DNA of 64,000 bases from Streptomyces sp. Je 1-79 (GCF_025195125.1 NZ_JAMGSL010000011.1:186001-250000), one strand, 5' to 3'; counted from the stretch's first letter, positions 1-8,145 are shown. The notes: generated from the letters alone by a model not told the origin. Numbers and translations are program-made.

Positions 1-143
1 GCAGGGATCGGCAGCGCGCGCGGCGGGTCGTAGACCGTGCCCGCCAGCACCGTGTGCACACCCCACCACGAGAGAGTGACCGCCGCGCCCGTGGCGAGCG
101 ACCACGCCATGGCGTGAACAAGTCCTCTACGCATCCGGGCCAT
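1..143 (-). CDS. Partial membrane protein, N-terminus only
   Basis: Reading leftwards from an ATG at 143 the frame stays open to the window edge and gives about 47 residues: a basic start (MARMRRGL) followed by a hydrophobic stretch (AWSLATGAAVTLSWW), as expected for a first membrane segment or uncleaved signal anchor. The rest of the gene lies outside the window. It is divergent from the response regulator at 222. A second in-frame ATG at 134 is an alternative start. No family can be named from this fragment. Being membrane-bound is inferred from composition only. Confidence 0.5.
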   Translation of the reverse strand, partial: MARMRRGLVHAMAWSLATGAAVTLSWWGVHTVLAGTVYDPPRALPIP

Positions 144-221
144 ACTGCACCACAGGAGCCCCCGGGGTCCCACAGGGTGGACCTTCCCTCGGCCTCACCC
201 GCATGGCGTACGGTGCGGGCC

Positions 222-923
222 ATGGCAAGTGTGCTCGTGGTCGAGGACGACCAGTTCGTGCGCTCCGCCCTCATTCGGCATCTGACCGAGGCCTCCCACA
301 CCGTACGGAGCGTCGGCACGGCCCTGGAGGCGTTGCGCGAGGTCGCCCATTTCCGTTTCGACGTGGTCATCCTGGACCTCGGACTGCCCGATCTGGACGG
401 GTCCGAGGCGCTGAAGATGCTGCGCGGCATCACCGACGTGCCGGTGATCATCGCGACCGCGCGGGACGACGAGGCGGAGATCGTCCGGCTCCTCAACGAC
501 GGCGCGGACGACTACCTGACCAAGCCCTTCTCCGTGGAGCACCTCTCGGCCCGGATGGCCGCCGTGCTCCGGCGCTCCCGCGCCGCTGCCGGGGAGGCCC
601 CGCCCTCGCGGGTCATCCAGGTCGGCGGTCTGTCCATCGACCCGCTGCGCCGGCAGGCGGAGCTCGACGGGGCCCGGCTCGACCTGACCCGCAGGGAGTT
701 CGACCTGCTGGCCTTCCTCGCCGGGCGGCCGGGCGTCGTCGTCCCGCGCAAGGAGCTGCTCGCCGAGGTCTGGCAGCAGTCCTACGGGGACGATCAGACC
801 ATCGACGTCCATTTGTCATGGCTGCGGCGGAAGTTGGGCGAAACGGCCGCCCGCCCCCGCTACCTCCACACCCTGCGCGGGGTGGGCGTGAAGCTGGAAC
901 CGCCGCGGGAGAACCAGCCGTGA
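222..923 (+). CDS. OmpR/PhoB-family response regulator
   Basis: A 233-residue two-domain response regulator. The receiver domain (about residues 3-115) has the acidic pair D9/D10, phospho-acceptor D52 in VVILDLGLPD, the switch Thr at T79 and the conserved K101 in LTKPF. The C-terminal winged helix (about 130-228) has the RREFDLLAFLAGRPG and QTIDVHLSWLRRKLGE signatures of the OmpR DNA-binding domain. The frame is open from position 54, but the protein homologous to this family starts at the ATG at 222. The next gene, a sensor kinase, overlaps it by 4 nt (GTGA), so the two are translationally coupled. A likely target is the chitinase gene just downstream, whose leader carries 11-nt-spaced direct repeats. 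Confidence 0.93.
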   Translation: MASVLVVEDDQFVRSALIRHLTEASHTVRSVGTALEALREVAHFRFDVVILDLGLPDLDGSEALKMLRGITDVPVIIATARDDEAEIVRLLNDGADDYLTKPFSVEHLSARMAAVLRRSRAAAGEAPPSRVIQVGGLSIDPLRRQAELDGARLDLTRREFDLLAFLAGRPGVVVPRKELLAEVWQQSYGDDQTIDVHLSWLRRKLGETAARPRYLHTLRGVGVKLEPPRENQP

Positions 924-2317
924 GATGGGCACTCGTCAAGGTGTCGCTGGCCGTCACCGCCATGGTCGTCGTCGCCTTCGCCGTCCCGCTCGGCCTCGTC
1001 GTCAAGGAGATGGCGCGCGACCGGGCCTTCTCCAACGCCGAACGCCGCGCCGCCGGGCTCGCCCCGGTCCTCGCCATCACCACCGACCGCGACGAGCTCG
1101 ACCGGGCCGTGGCCACCACCGAGGACGGGGCCGCCGGGCGGATGGCCGTCCATGTCCCGGCCGCCGACGAGCCGGGCGCCACGGCTCTGGAGATCGGCAC
1201 CCGCAGGGCCGAGGAGAAGGACCTGCGGACCACCCGGGAACTGGGACGGGCCACGATCGCCGAGGTCGAGGGCGGCTCCGTGCTGCTCCAGCCCACGGCG
1301 CTCTCCTCCGGGCAGGTCGCCGTCGTCGAACTCTTCGTCCCCGAGGGCGAGGTCACCAACGGCGTCGCCACCGCCTGGCTGGTCCTGGCCGGCGTCGGCA
1401 TCGCCCTGATCGTCGGCTCCGTCGCCGTCGCCGACCGCCTCGGCGTCCGGATGGTCCAGCCCGCGCAGCGCCTCGCGGGCGCCGCGCACGACCTGGGAGA
1501 GGGCCGGCTCGGCGCCCGCGTCCCCGAGGAGGGGCCGCCGGAGCTCAAGTCGGCCGCCATCGCCTTCAACTCCATGGCCGACCAGGTCGTCCAGCTCCTC
1601 GCCAACGAGCGCGAACTGGCCGCCGACCTCTCCCACCGGCTGCGGACCCCGCTGACCGTGCTCCGGCTCAACGCCGCCTCGCTCGGCTCCGGGCCGGCCG
1701 CCGACCAGACCCGCGCCGCCGTCGAGCAGCTGGAGCGCGAGGTCGACACGATCATCCGCACGGCGCGGGAGGCCAAGCCCCAGACGCAGGGCCCCGGCCC
1801 GGGCGCCGGCTGCGACGCCTCCGAGGTCGTCCGGGAGCGGATGGACTTCTGGTCCGCGCTCGCCGAGGACGAGGGCCGCAAGGTGCGCGTCGCGGGCATC
1901 GAGCGACCCGTACGCATCCCGGTCGCCCGGCCCGAACTCGTCGCCGCGCTCGACGCGCTGCTCGGCAACGTCTTCCGCCACACCCCGGAGGGGACGGCGT
2001 TCTCCGTCGACGTCCACAACGGCGACGACGCCGTCATCGTGCTGGTCTCCGACGCGGGCCCCGGCATCGCCGACCCGGCCGCCGCGCTCACCCGGGGCAA
2101 CAGCGGCCACCGTGCCGGCTCGACCGGCCTGGGCCTGGACATCGTGCGGCAGATGGCCGAGGCCACGGGCGGCGACGTCCGCATCGGCCACTCGGTGCTG
2201 GGCGGCACGGAGGTCCGCATCTGGATCGGCCTGGACGGGCGCCGGTCCGGCGACGCGGGCGGCCGCCGCAGCCAGCGCGGCCGCCGCAAGCGGCCGGCCA
2301 CGGCCAAGGCCCGATAG
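920..2317 (+). CDS. Membrane sensor histidine kinase
   Basis: A 465-residue partner kinase of the preceding regulator, starting at GTG 920 inside the regulator's stop region. Visible architecture: TM1 about residues 7-28, an extracytoplasmic sensor of about 120 residues, TM2 about 150-172 (ATAWLVLAGVGIALIVGSVAVA), a HAMP-like linker (VQPAQRLAGAAHDLGEGRLGARVPEEG), a dimerisation helix with phospho-accepting His239 (DLSHRLRTPLTVL) and a C-terminal ATPase with N350 in LGNVFRH, the DAGPGI G1 box and STGLGLDIV G2 box. The tail is very basic (RRSQRGRRKR). The sensed signal cannot be read from the sequence. Neighbouring chitin genes make a cell-envelope or chitin cue possible, but this is only inference. 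Confidence 0.92.
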   Translation: MRWALVKVSLAVTAMVVVAFAVPLGLVVKEMARDRAFSNAERRAAGLAPVLAITTDRDELDRAVATTEDGAAGRMAVHVPAADEPGATALEIGTRRAEEKDLRTTRELGRATIAEVEGGSVLLQPTALSSGQVAVVELFVPEGEVTNGVATAWLVLAGVGIALIVGSVAVADRLGVRMVQPAQRLAGAAHDLGEGRLGARVPEEGPPELKSAAIAFNSMADQVVQLLANERELAADLSHRLRTPLTVLRLNAASLGSGPAADQTRAAVEQLEREVDTIIRTAREAKPQTQGPGPGAGCDASEVVRERMDFWSALAEDEGRKVRVAGIERPVRIPVARPELVAALDALLGNVFRHTPEGTAFSVDVHNGDDAVIVLVSDAGPGIADPAAALTRGNSGHRAGSTGLGLDIVRQMAEATGGDVRIGHSVLGGTEVRIWIGLDGRRSGDAGGRRSQRGRRKRPATAKAR

Positions 2318-2324
2318 CTGTCAC

Positions 2325-2352
2325 GGGCCCCGCGAGGGGCGGCGCGGGGCCC
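2325..2352 (+). terminator. Hairpin after the two-component operon
   Basis: A perfect 10-bp GC stem (GGGCCCCGCG, 2325-2334, with its complement at 2343-2352) closes 8 nt after the kinase stop codon and is followed by CAACCTTTCC. This is typical of a Streptomyces terminator without a long T run. Confidence 0.6.
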
Positions 2353-2378
2353 AACCTTTCCTCGTCCCGATGGCTTCC

Positions 2379-2394
2379 TTAAGCGGAGCCTAAG
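2379..2394 (+). promoter_or_regulatory. Direct repeats, candidate response-regulator site
   Basis: TTAAG at 2379-2383 and CTAAG at 2390-2394 are spaced exactly 11 nt, one helical turn. The surrounding text reads CTTAAGCGGAG then CCTAAGAATCC. OmpR/PhoB-family regulators commonly bind 11-nt direct repeats. The repeats lie just downstream of such a regulator and about 100 nt upstream of the chitinase start. Assigning them to this regulator is inference. Confidence 0.4.
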
Positions 2395-2490
2395 AATCCT
2401 CAACCTCGGCCTCCTCGTGGGCATTTGTCTGTTTCCCGGTCGCTAGCGTGCTGCCGCACCCCACACCCCCGGCACAGAGGCAGGCACGCG

Positions 2491-3987
2491 ATGGGCACCA
2501 GTTCGCACCGACGCAGGGCGAGCACCAGGACCAAGGCCGTCGGCGCGGTCGTCGCGGCAGCGGTGATCGGCGGCGCGGTGTTCGCGCTCACCGGCACCGC
2601 GCAGGCCGCCGCCGTCGGCGCCGCCTACACCCGGACCAGCTCCTGGACCGGCGGCTACACCGGCCAGTACGTCGTCACGAACGAGACCTCCAGCGTCCAG
2701 TCGGGGGGCTGGACGCTGGAGTTCGACCTGCCTGCAGGGACGACCATCGGCTCCCTCTGGAACGGCGAGCACACCGTCTCCGGCCGGCATGTCACCGTGA
2801 AGCCCGCGAGCTGGAACAAGGAGCTCGCCCCCGGCCAGTCCGTCACCGTCGGCTTCGTGACCTCGGCGGCCGGGGAGGCCGCCGACCCCACGAACTGTCT
2901 GATCAACAAGGCCACCTGCTCCGTCGGCGGAGCCACCCCGACCCCCAGCGGCCGTCCCACCGAGCAGCCCACCGCCACCGCGACCCCGACCGCCTCGGCG
3001 ACCCCCTCCGCCACCGCGACGGCCACCCCGAGCCAGACCGCCACGACGGCTCCGACGCCCACCCCGACGGCGACCGCCACCGGCACTCCGGGCGCCGCCG
3101 CCAAGTACGCGCCCTACATCGACACCTCCCTCTACCCGACGTACGACATGCTCGCCACCGCCGACGCCACCGGTGTGAAGGAGTTCAACCTCGCCTTCAT
3201 CACCTCCGGCGGCTCCTGCGCCCCGCTCTGGGGCGGTGTCACCGACCTCGCCGACGACAAGGTGGCCTCCCAGATCGGCGCCCTGCGGGCCAAGGGCGGC
3301 GACGTCCGGGTCTCCTTCGGCGGCGCCGCCGGCCACGAACTGGCCCTGAACTGCGCCAACTCCGCCGACCTGGCCGCCGCCTACGGCAAGGTCGTCGACC
3401 GGTACAAGCTCACCAAGGTCGACTTCGACATCGAGGGCGCCGCCCTGCCGGACACCGCAGCCAACACCCGGCGCTCGCAGGCCATCGCACAGCTCCAGAA
3501 GTCCCACCCCGGCCTGAACGTCTCCTTCACCCTGCCGGTCATGCCCGAGGGTCTGACCCAGCCGGGCGTGGACCTGCTCGCCGACGCCAAGAAGAACGGT
3601 GTCCGCATCGACGCCGTCAACATCATGGCGATGGACTACGGGCCGGCCTACAGCGGCGACATGGGGCAGTACGCGATCCAGGCCGCGACGGCCACCCAGG
3701 CCCAGATCAAGGGCGTCCTCGGGCTGAGCGACGCGGCCGCCTGGAAGGCCGTCGCCGTCACCCCGATGATCGGCGTCAACGACGTCACGACCGAGATCTT
3801 CAAGGTCGACGACGCCACCCAGCTGGTGGACTTCGCGAAGTCCAAGGGCATCGGCTGGCTGTCGATGTGGTCCTCGACCCGCGACAAGCAGTGCGCGGCC
3901 GGCGCGGTGAACCACGCGGACGCCACCTGCTCCTCGATCCTCCAGCAGCCGCTGGCCTTCACCAAGGCGTTCGCCGCCTACAAGTGA
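2491..3987 (+). CDS. Secreted chitinase, CBM2 plus GH18
   Basis: A 498-residue exported enzyme predicted to cleave chitin outside the cell. It has a basic N-terminus and hydrophobic segment ending TGTAQAAA (signal peptide about 1-38), a CBM2-type cellulose/chitin-binding domain (about 40-140, TRTSSWTGGYTGQYVVTN to the LINKATCSV end), a Thr/Pro-rich linker (about 147-200), and a GH18 catalytic barrel. The catalytic motif is DFDIEG, with D311, D313 and general acid E315. The frame is open from a TTG at 2425, but the ATG at 2491 is the first codon that gives a proper signal peptide. It follows the two-component genes in the same direction after a hairpin, so it is probably transcribed from its own promoter. 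No DasR-type box was found upstream, unlike the GH20 gene at 12208. Confidence 0.93.
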   Translation: MGTSSHRRRASTRTKAVGAVVAAAVIGGAVFALTGTAQAAAVGAAYTRTSSWTGGYTGQYVVTNETSSVQSGGWTLEFDLPAGTTIGSLWNGEHTVSGRHVTVKPASWNKELAPGQSVTVGFVTSAAGEAADPTNCLINKATCSVGGATPTPSGRPTEQPTATATPTASATPSATATATPSQTATTAPTPTPTATATGTPGAAAKYAPYIDTSLYPTYDMLATADATGVKEFNLAFITSGGSCAPLWGGVTDLADDKVASQIGALRAKGGDVRVSFGGAAGHELALNCANSADLAAAYGKVVDRYKLTKVDFDIEGAALPDTAANTRRSQAIAQLQKSHPGLNVSFTLPVMPEGLTQPGVDLLADAKKNGVRIDAVNIMAMDYGPAYSGDMGQYAIQAATATQAQIKGVLGLSDAAAWKAVAVTPMIGVNDVTTEIFKVDDATQLVDFAKSKGIGWLSMWSSTRDKQCAAGAVNHADATCSSILQQPLAFTKAFAAYK

Positions 3988-4007
3988 GCCACTGAGCCCC
4001 CCACACC

Positions 4008-4050
4008 GCGCGCTCCGGCCGGAGCCACCCCACCGCCGGCCGGAGCGCGC
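4008..4050. terminator. Bidirectional terminator
   Basis: Perfect 15-bp stem, 4008-4022 with 4036-4050 (GCGCGCTCCGGCCGG and complement), 13-nt loop, between the convergent chitinase and hydrolase genes. On the plus strand it is followed by CTCTTCG. Confidence 0.8.
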
Positions 4051-4057
4051 CTCTTCG

Positions 4058-4840
4058 TCAGCCGACGGCCCCGCGCTCGACCAAACCGAGGAACTCGGTG
4101 ATCAGCTTCCCCCACGCCTCCGGGTTCTCGGCGAACGGCGCGTGGCCCGTGGCCAGTTCGGTGAGACGCGCACCGGGGATGCCGGCGGCGACGGCACGGT
4201 GCAGCGCGGGCGCCACCAGCCGGTCCTCGGTCGTCGATATCACCAGGGTCGGCACGCCCACCCGTCCCAGCTCCTCCCGGACGTCCGCGCGCGTCACCAG
4301 GTCCGCGTGCTCCGGCGTCCCCGCCGGGACCGACTCGGCGGTGAGCCGGACGAGGCCCTCGACGGCCTCCGGCGTCATCGGGTCAAGCGTCGCGGAGCCG
4401 AGCACCAGGGGCACCAGAAGGCGCGCCACCAGTTCGTGCCGACCGCTGTCCGCGAGGTCCCGCCACAGCAGCGAGGACTGCCGCAACGCATGGTCGGCGC
4501 AGGCGAACGGGGCCGTCAGGACGAGGGCCGTCACGCGCTCCGGATGGCGGGTGGCCGCGCGGACGGCGACCGTCGTCCCCAGGGAGTACCCGGAGACCGC
4601 GAACCGCTCCACCCCCGCCTCGTCGGCCGCCGCCACCAACCCGTCGGCCAGGGCGTCCAGTTCGAGCGGCTCCGTGGCGCGCGGCGCCCCGCCCGTCCCC
4701 GGCAGGTCGAAGCCGACGACCAGACGTCCGCCGGAGGCCAACGCGCCCCTGATCGGGCCGTAGTTGGCGTCGATGCCCCCGCCGGATCCATGGGCGAGCA
4801 GGAGCGCGTGAGAAGCCGTCGTCGAAGTCACCGCAGTCAT
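4058..4840 (-). CDS. Alpha/beta-hydrolase
   Basis: A 260-residue cytoplasmic alpha/beta-hydrolase-fold protein. The nucleophile elbow is GYSLG with Ser86, the oxyanion region is AHGSGGG near residues 16-22, the acid is probably the Asp in STTEDRLV, and the catalytic His is in TGHAPFAENP near the C-terminus. This is the pattern of the 3-oxoadipate enol-lactonase/haloperoxidase-like group, but substrate cannot be inferred. It is a stand-alone gene convergent with the chitinase. The promoter region contains a well-spaced 10-bp inverted repeat (4856-4912) that suggests control by a dedicated repressor, although no regulator gene adjoins it. Confidence 0.85.
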   Translation of the reverse strand: MTAVTSTTASHALLLAHGSGGGIDANYGPIRGALASGGRLVVGFDLPGTGGAPRATEPLELDALADGLVAAADEAGVERFAVSGYSLGTTVAVRAATRHPERVTALVLTAPFACADHALRQSSLLWRDLADSGRHELVARLLVPLVLGSATLDPMTPEAVEGLVRLTAESVPAGTPEHADLVTRADVREELGRVGVPTLVISTTEDRLVAPALHRAVAAGIPGARLTELATGHAPFAENPEAWGKLITEFLGLVERGAVG

Positions 4841-4855
4841 CGAAGATCCCCCAAA

Positions 4856-4912
4856 TCTGTAGTGGACGTTACGAAATCACCGTACAGCAGATTCCATAGC
4901 GGCCACTACAGA
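4856..4912. promoter_or_regulatory. Inverted repeat upstream of the hydrolase
   Basis: TCTGTAGTGG at 4856-4865 and its perfect complement CCACTACAGA at 4903-4912 flank a comparatively AT-rich 37-nt spacer. The left arm is 16 nt upstream of the hydrolase ATG. It could be two operator half-sites bracketing the promoter. The spacer is too long for a simple dimer site. Confidence 0.4.
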
Positions 4913-5029
4913 AAACGGTTCACTCTTTCGAGGCATGTGAGGAGGGGGCCGTGCGGGACGGACCGCAGGCGGCGAGGGGTTGCGTAGCTCACACCAGTGG
5001 GCAAGTCGCGGGGTGCCCCGGAAAACGAC

Positions 5030-5061
5030 CGAGGCCCCGGTTCTTTCGAACCGGGGCCTCG
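5030..5061 (-). terminator. tRNA-His terminator
   Basis: Perfect 14-bp stem (5030-5043 with 5048-5061) closed by a 4-nt loop, 8 nt beyond the 3' end of the minus-strand tRNA. On the minus strand it is followed by GTCGTTTTCC. Confidence 0.8.
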
Positions 5062-5069
5062 ATCTTCAG

Positions 5070-5143
5070 GGTGAGTAACGGGACTCGAACCCGCGACATC
5101 CTGGACCACAACCAGGTGCTCTACCAGCTGAGCTATACCCACC
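5070..5143 (-). tRNA. tRNA-His (GTG anticodon)
   Basis: Read on the minus strand, GTGGGTATAGCTCAG begins a full cloverleaf: acceptor stem GTGGGTA pairing with TACTCAC, anticodon stem CCTGG/CCAGG with loop TTGTGGT (anticodon GTG, histidine) and T-arm GGGTTCGAGTCCC. A template-encoded G at position -1 (5143) opposite discriminator C73 (5070) is the hallmark of bacterial tRNA-His. No CCA is encoded. It is immediately followed by its own terminator. Confidence 0.97.
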
Positions 5144-5296
5144 ATGACCGGCGGTTTTCCCGAAGGTTTCCCCGACCGGCCGAGAAGAAGTCTACAGGGT
5201 CCGAGAGGGTGCTCGCGCCCGTATTCGACCCGGCGGCGCCGGAGGGGCGTCAGGGGTGCGTCAGGGGCGCGAGCGGGGGTGCTCGGACGGTGGGGA

Positions 5297-5899
5297 CTAC
5301 TCCGGCGGCAGGACGTGGCGCGCGGCGATCTTCTTCGCCGTGTCCGAGTCCGGTCCGGGCTGCGGGACGAAGACCGCCTCGCGGTAGTAGCGCAGCTCCG
5401 CGATGGACTCGCGGATGTCGGCGAGCGCACGGTGGTTGCCGCTCTTCTCCGGACTGTTGAAGTACGCCCTCGGGTACCAGCGGCGGGCCAGCTCCTTGAC
5501 CGAGGAGACATCGACGATCCGGTAGTGCAGGTGGCTCTCCAGCGCCGCCATGTCCCGCGCGAGGAAGCCCCGGTCGGTCGAGACGGAGTTCCCGCAGAGG
5601 GGGGCCTTCCCGGGCTCCTTCACGTGCTCGCGCACGTAGGCGAGGACCTGTGCCTCGGCGTCGGCGAGGGTGGTGCCGCCGGCGAGCTCGTCGAGCAGGC
5701 CGGAGGCCGTGTGCATCTGGCGCACGATCTCGGGCATGGTCTCCAGCGCCGCCTCCGGCGGGCGGATCACGATGTCCACCCCTTCGCCGAGTACGTTCAG
5801 TTCCGAGTCGGTGACCAGTGCGGCCACCTCGATGAGTGCGTCGTCCGTCAGCGAGAGCCCGGTCATCTCGCAGTCGATCCACACCATGCGATCGTTCAT
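5297..5899 (-). CDS. orn: Oligoribonuclease
   Basis: A 200-residue DEDDh 3'-to-5' exoribonuclease that clears 2-5-nt RNAs, including linear dinucleotides from cyclic-di-GMP turnover. The DEDDh motifs are WIDCEMTGL (Asp/Glu at the N-terminus), STDRGFLARDM (Asp in the middle) and HRALADIRESI (His and Asp at the C-terminus). The ATG at 5899 is chosen because MNDRMVWIDCEMTGL is the usual start and AGGA lies 5 nt upstream. The longer frame to 5956 adds a non-conserved arginine/proline-rich lead. It lies directly downstream of adpA on the same strand, the arrangement known as adpA-ornA in Streptomyces, where loss of ornA impairs growth and development. Confidence 0.95.
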   Translation of the reverse strand: MNDRMVWIDCEMTGLSLTDDALIEVAALVTDSELNVLGEGVDIVIRPPEAALETMPEIVRQMHTASGLLDELAGGTTLADAEAQVLAYVREHVKEPGKAPLCGNSVSTDRGFLARDMAALESHLHYRIVDVSSVKELARRWYPRAYFNSPEKSGNHRALADIRESIAELRYYREAVFVPQPGPDSDTAKKIAARHVLPPE

Positions 5900-6110
5900 G
5901 CGTCCTACCTTAGGGGGTGGCTCCCGGTTCGGACCGGGACCGGCGGTACGGCTCACGGCCGGCCCGCCCGCCGACCCGGCGTCAACCCGCCCGTCGGCCC
6001 GCCCGGAGACCGGCCCGCCGACCCGACGCCGACGGGCGCCCGGGAGGGTGTCCCCGGGCGCCCGTCGGTTCTCGGTTGCGCGGCTTGTGGCGCGCGGTCC
6101 GGCCTCGCCC

Positions 6111-7280
6111 CTAGGGGGCGCTGCGCTGGCCCGGCAGGGCCGGGCGGCCGGAGGCGTACACGTCGGACTGCGGCTTGCCCGGCTCCATGGGGCCCCCGGG
6201 CCGCCGGACGACCGGCGAGCCCTGCGGGGGCACCAGCGGGTCGAGCACCGCCGTCGACGTCTCGGTCTGCGGGCGCCTGGCCCGGTAGGCCGCGCGGTAC
6301 GCGGCCGGCGAGGAGCCGAGCTGGCGGCGGAAGTGGCCGCGCAGCGCCACCGGGGAGCGGAAGCCGCAGCGTCCCGCGACCTCGTCGACCGAGTAGTCGG
6401 AGGTCTCGAGCAGCCGCTGCGCCTGCAGCACCCGCTGGGTGATCAGCCACTGCAGCGGGGCGGACCCCGTCAGCGACCGGAAACGGCGGTCGAACGTACG
6501 CCGTGACATGTACGCACGGGCCGCGAGCGTCTCCACGTCGAACTGCTCGTGGAGGTGCTCCAGGGCCCAGGCGACGACCTCCGCGAGCGGGTCGGCGCCG
6601 ATCTCCTCGGGTAAAGACCTGTCGAGGTAGCGCTCCTGGCCGCCGCTGCGCCGCGGCGGGACGACCAGGCGGCGCGCCAGTGCGCCCGCGGCCTCCGCGC
6701 CGTGGTCGGTCCGCACGATGTGCAGACACAGGTCGATGCCGGCCGCGGTGCCGGCCGAGGTCAGTACGTCCCCGTCGTCGACGAAGAGCTCCCGCGGGTC
6801 CACGTGGACCGACGGATAGCGCTTCGCGAGCGTCGGCGCGTACATCCAGTGTGTGGTGGCCGGGCGGCTGTCGAGCAGTCCGGCCGCGGCGAGCACGAAC
6901 GCGCCGGTGCACAGCCCGACGATCCGCGCGCCTTCTTCGTGTGCCCGGCGCAGCGCTTCGAGTGCCTCCGGCGGTGGCGGCGAGGTGATCGACCGCCAGG
7001 CCGGCACGACGACTGTGCCGGCACGGCTGATCGCGTCCAGGCCGTACGGCGCGGTCAGTTCGAGGCCCCCTGTGGTCCGCAGCGGGCCTTCCTCGCCGGC
7101 ACATACGAGCAGCCGGTACCGCGGTACTCCTGCGTCCTGCCGGTCAATGCCGAACACGGAGAGCGGGATGGAGCTCTCGAAGATGGGGCCGCCGCTGAAC
7201 AGCAGCACCGCGACGACTTCGCGGCGGCGGCGTCCGGACAACTTCCGTGCGGCCTCCGTTACGGCGGAGTCCTGGCTCAT
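6111..7280 (-). CDS. adpA: AdpA, developmental AraC-family master regulator
   Basis: A 389-residue regulator with a DJ-1/PfpI-like N-terminal dimerisation domain (about residues 20-185, VAVLLFSGGPIFESSIPLSVFG) and a C-terminal AraC/XylS DNA-binding domain with two helix-turn-helix motifs (about 240-345, ARAYMSRRTFDRRFRSLTG and VAGRCGFRSPVALRGHFRRQLGSSPAAYR). The gene has a TTA leucine codon at 6612-6614 (codon 223) in the interdomain linker (DRSLPEEIG). This is the known position of the bldA-dependent TTA codon of adpA, so translation should need the bldA leucyl-tRNA. GAGGGGGG precedes the ATG. In Streptomyces AdpA controls hundreds of genes for aerial growth, secreted enzymes and antibiotics. 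The neighbouring ornA supports the identity. Confidence 0.96.
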   Translation of the reverse strand: MSQDSAVTEAARKLSGRRRREVVAVLLFSGGPIFESSIPLSVFGIDRQDAGVPRYRLLVCAGEEGPLRTTGGLELTAPYGLDAISRAGTVVVPAWRSITSPPPPEALEALRRAHEEGARIVGLCTGAFVLAAAGLLDSRPATTHWMYAPTLAKRYPSVHVDPRELFVDDGDVLTSAGTAAGIDLCLHIVRTDHGAEAAGALARRLVVPPRRSGGQERYLDRSLPEEIGADPLAEVVAWALEHLHEQFDVETLAARAYMSRRTFDRRFRSLTGSAPLQWLITQRVLQAQRLLETSDYSVDEVAGRCGFRSPVALRGHFRRQLGSSPAAYRAAYRARRPQTETSTAVLDPLVPPQGSPVVRRPGGPMEPGKPQSDVYASGRPALPGQRSAP

Positions 7281-7677
7281 GACGCTAAGCCCCCCTCGGT
7301 GTTCGCGTCTCCCTGGTCCTGTCGCTCCTGCACGTTTCCCCTCGGTTTTGCACGAGACCCCAGTCTTCGATACTCATGATCGAATCTACTGTGTTCCGTG
7401 GCGCCGGCGTGACAAGTTCTCCATCCGGCACATTGTCGACAAGGCAACTTGGCGCGAAGCATTCGATCACGAAGCGTTCCACTCGCGGGCCGCGCAGGGA
7501 AGTGCGCCGTGGCCGCATGGCCCATCCCCGTAGGGTGTGCGGGCCGGGCTCGGGGCTTTCATGCCTGGTGGCAACGGGGTTGAGGGGGCATTCCGCCAAG
7601 GACTCGCCGACGTTTGGAAGTTGGCTGAAAACGTACGGGTCCGGGTGTGCGAATGCGTCAGCTTCACGGGGGGTACG
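7281..7677 (-). promoter_or_regulatory. adpA upstream control region
   Basis: About 400 bp without a convincing gene, between adpA and the next same-strand gene, consistent with the long control regions known for adpA. It holds an inverted repeat TTCGAT/ATCGAA (7366-7371 and 7379-7384) and TGGCGCGAAG at 7450-7459, which matches 9 of 10 positions of the AdpA consensus TGGCSNGWWY. AdpA autoregulation is known in S. griseus. The site assignment here is by eye only. Confidence 0.45.
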
Positions 7678-8145
7678 TCAGCCGTGACGGTGGTTTCGGC
7701 CGCTGTGGGAGTGGCGCGCGCGGGGTCCCGCCGCCTCCGCGCGCAGACCGCGTTCCGCGCGGCGCAGCAGCACCCGGCAGACCGCCGTCACCGCGGCGAG
7801 GCCGAGCGCGGTCCCGACGGCTCCGCCCAGTGACGTGCCGTAGACCACGAGGACGACCGGGACGAGGACGCAGCAGAAGGCCGCCCAGCGGACGACGTCG
7901 CCCGCCGGGTCCGCCGCCGCACCTGCCGGGGGCTCCGGGGCGCGCCGGCGTCCGCCGCCCGGCGCAGACACGACGGTGTGCGCGGGGGCGTGGGCCGGGG
8001 CGTGGGCGGGCGGGCCGGCGGGGGAGCGGGTGTCGACGGGACCGGTGGTGGCGGGGTGGGCGGCGGCCGATGGTACGGGCACGGGCGGAGCTCCCTGCGA
8101 CGGTGACTGGACCTGTGGCAACGAGAAGCGGAACGTTCCGGTCAC
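7678..8145 (-). CDS. Small membrane protein of unknown function
   Basis: A 155-residue frame from GTG 8145 with a Pro/Ala-rich cytoplasmic lead containing an APAHAPAHA run, two adjacent hydrophobic segments (about 95-112 WAAFCCVLVPVVLVVYG and 113-132 LGGAVGTALGLAAVTAVC), and a basic tail ending in a His/Arg-rich HSHSGRNHRHG. No family is recognised. The longer upstream frame to 8391 lacks a credible lead. It is on the same strand as adpA with a 397-bp gap, so not clearly in operon. The two-TM hairpin is the only supportable structural statement. Confidence 0.6.
   Translation of the reverse strand: MTGTFRFSLPQVQSPSQGAPPVPVPSAAAHPATTGPVDTRSPAGPPAHAPAHAPAHTVVSAPGGGRRRAPEPPAGAAADPAGDVVRWAAFCCVLVPVVLVVYGTSLGGAVGTALGLAAVTAVCRVLLRRAERGLRAEAAGPRARHSHSGRNHRHG

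Noticed and set aside
203..919. Long upstream extension of the kinase frame, and similar long frames on both strands throughout
   Set aside because: At this GC content long open frames are expected by chance. The extension overlaps the response regulator and has Arg/Pro/Gly-rich shadow composition.
5070..5143. tRNA-His as an integration site
   Set aside because: No second copy of the tRNA 3' end and no integrase were found nearby. The flanks are core genes.
7505..7640. Additional AdpA-like boxes (TGGCCGCATG, TGGCTGAAAA) in the adpA upstream region
   Set aside because: Each misses conserved positions of TGGCSNGWWY, so only 7450-7459 was kept.
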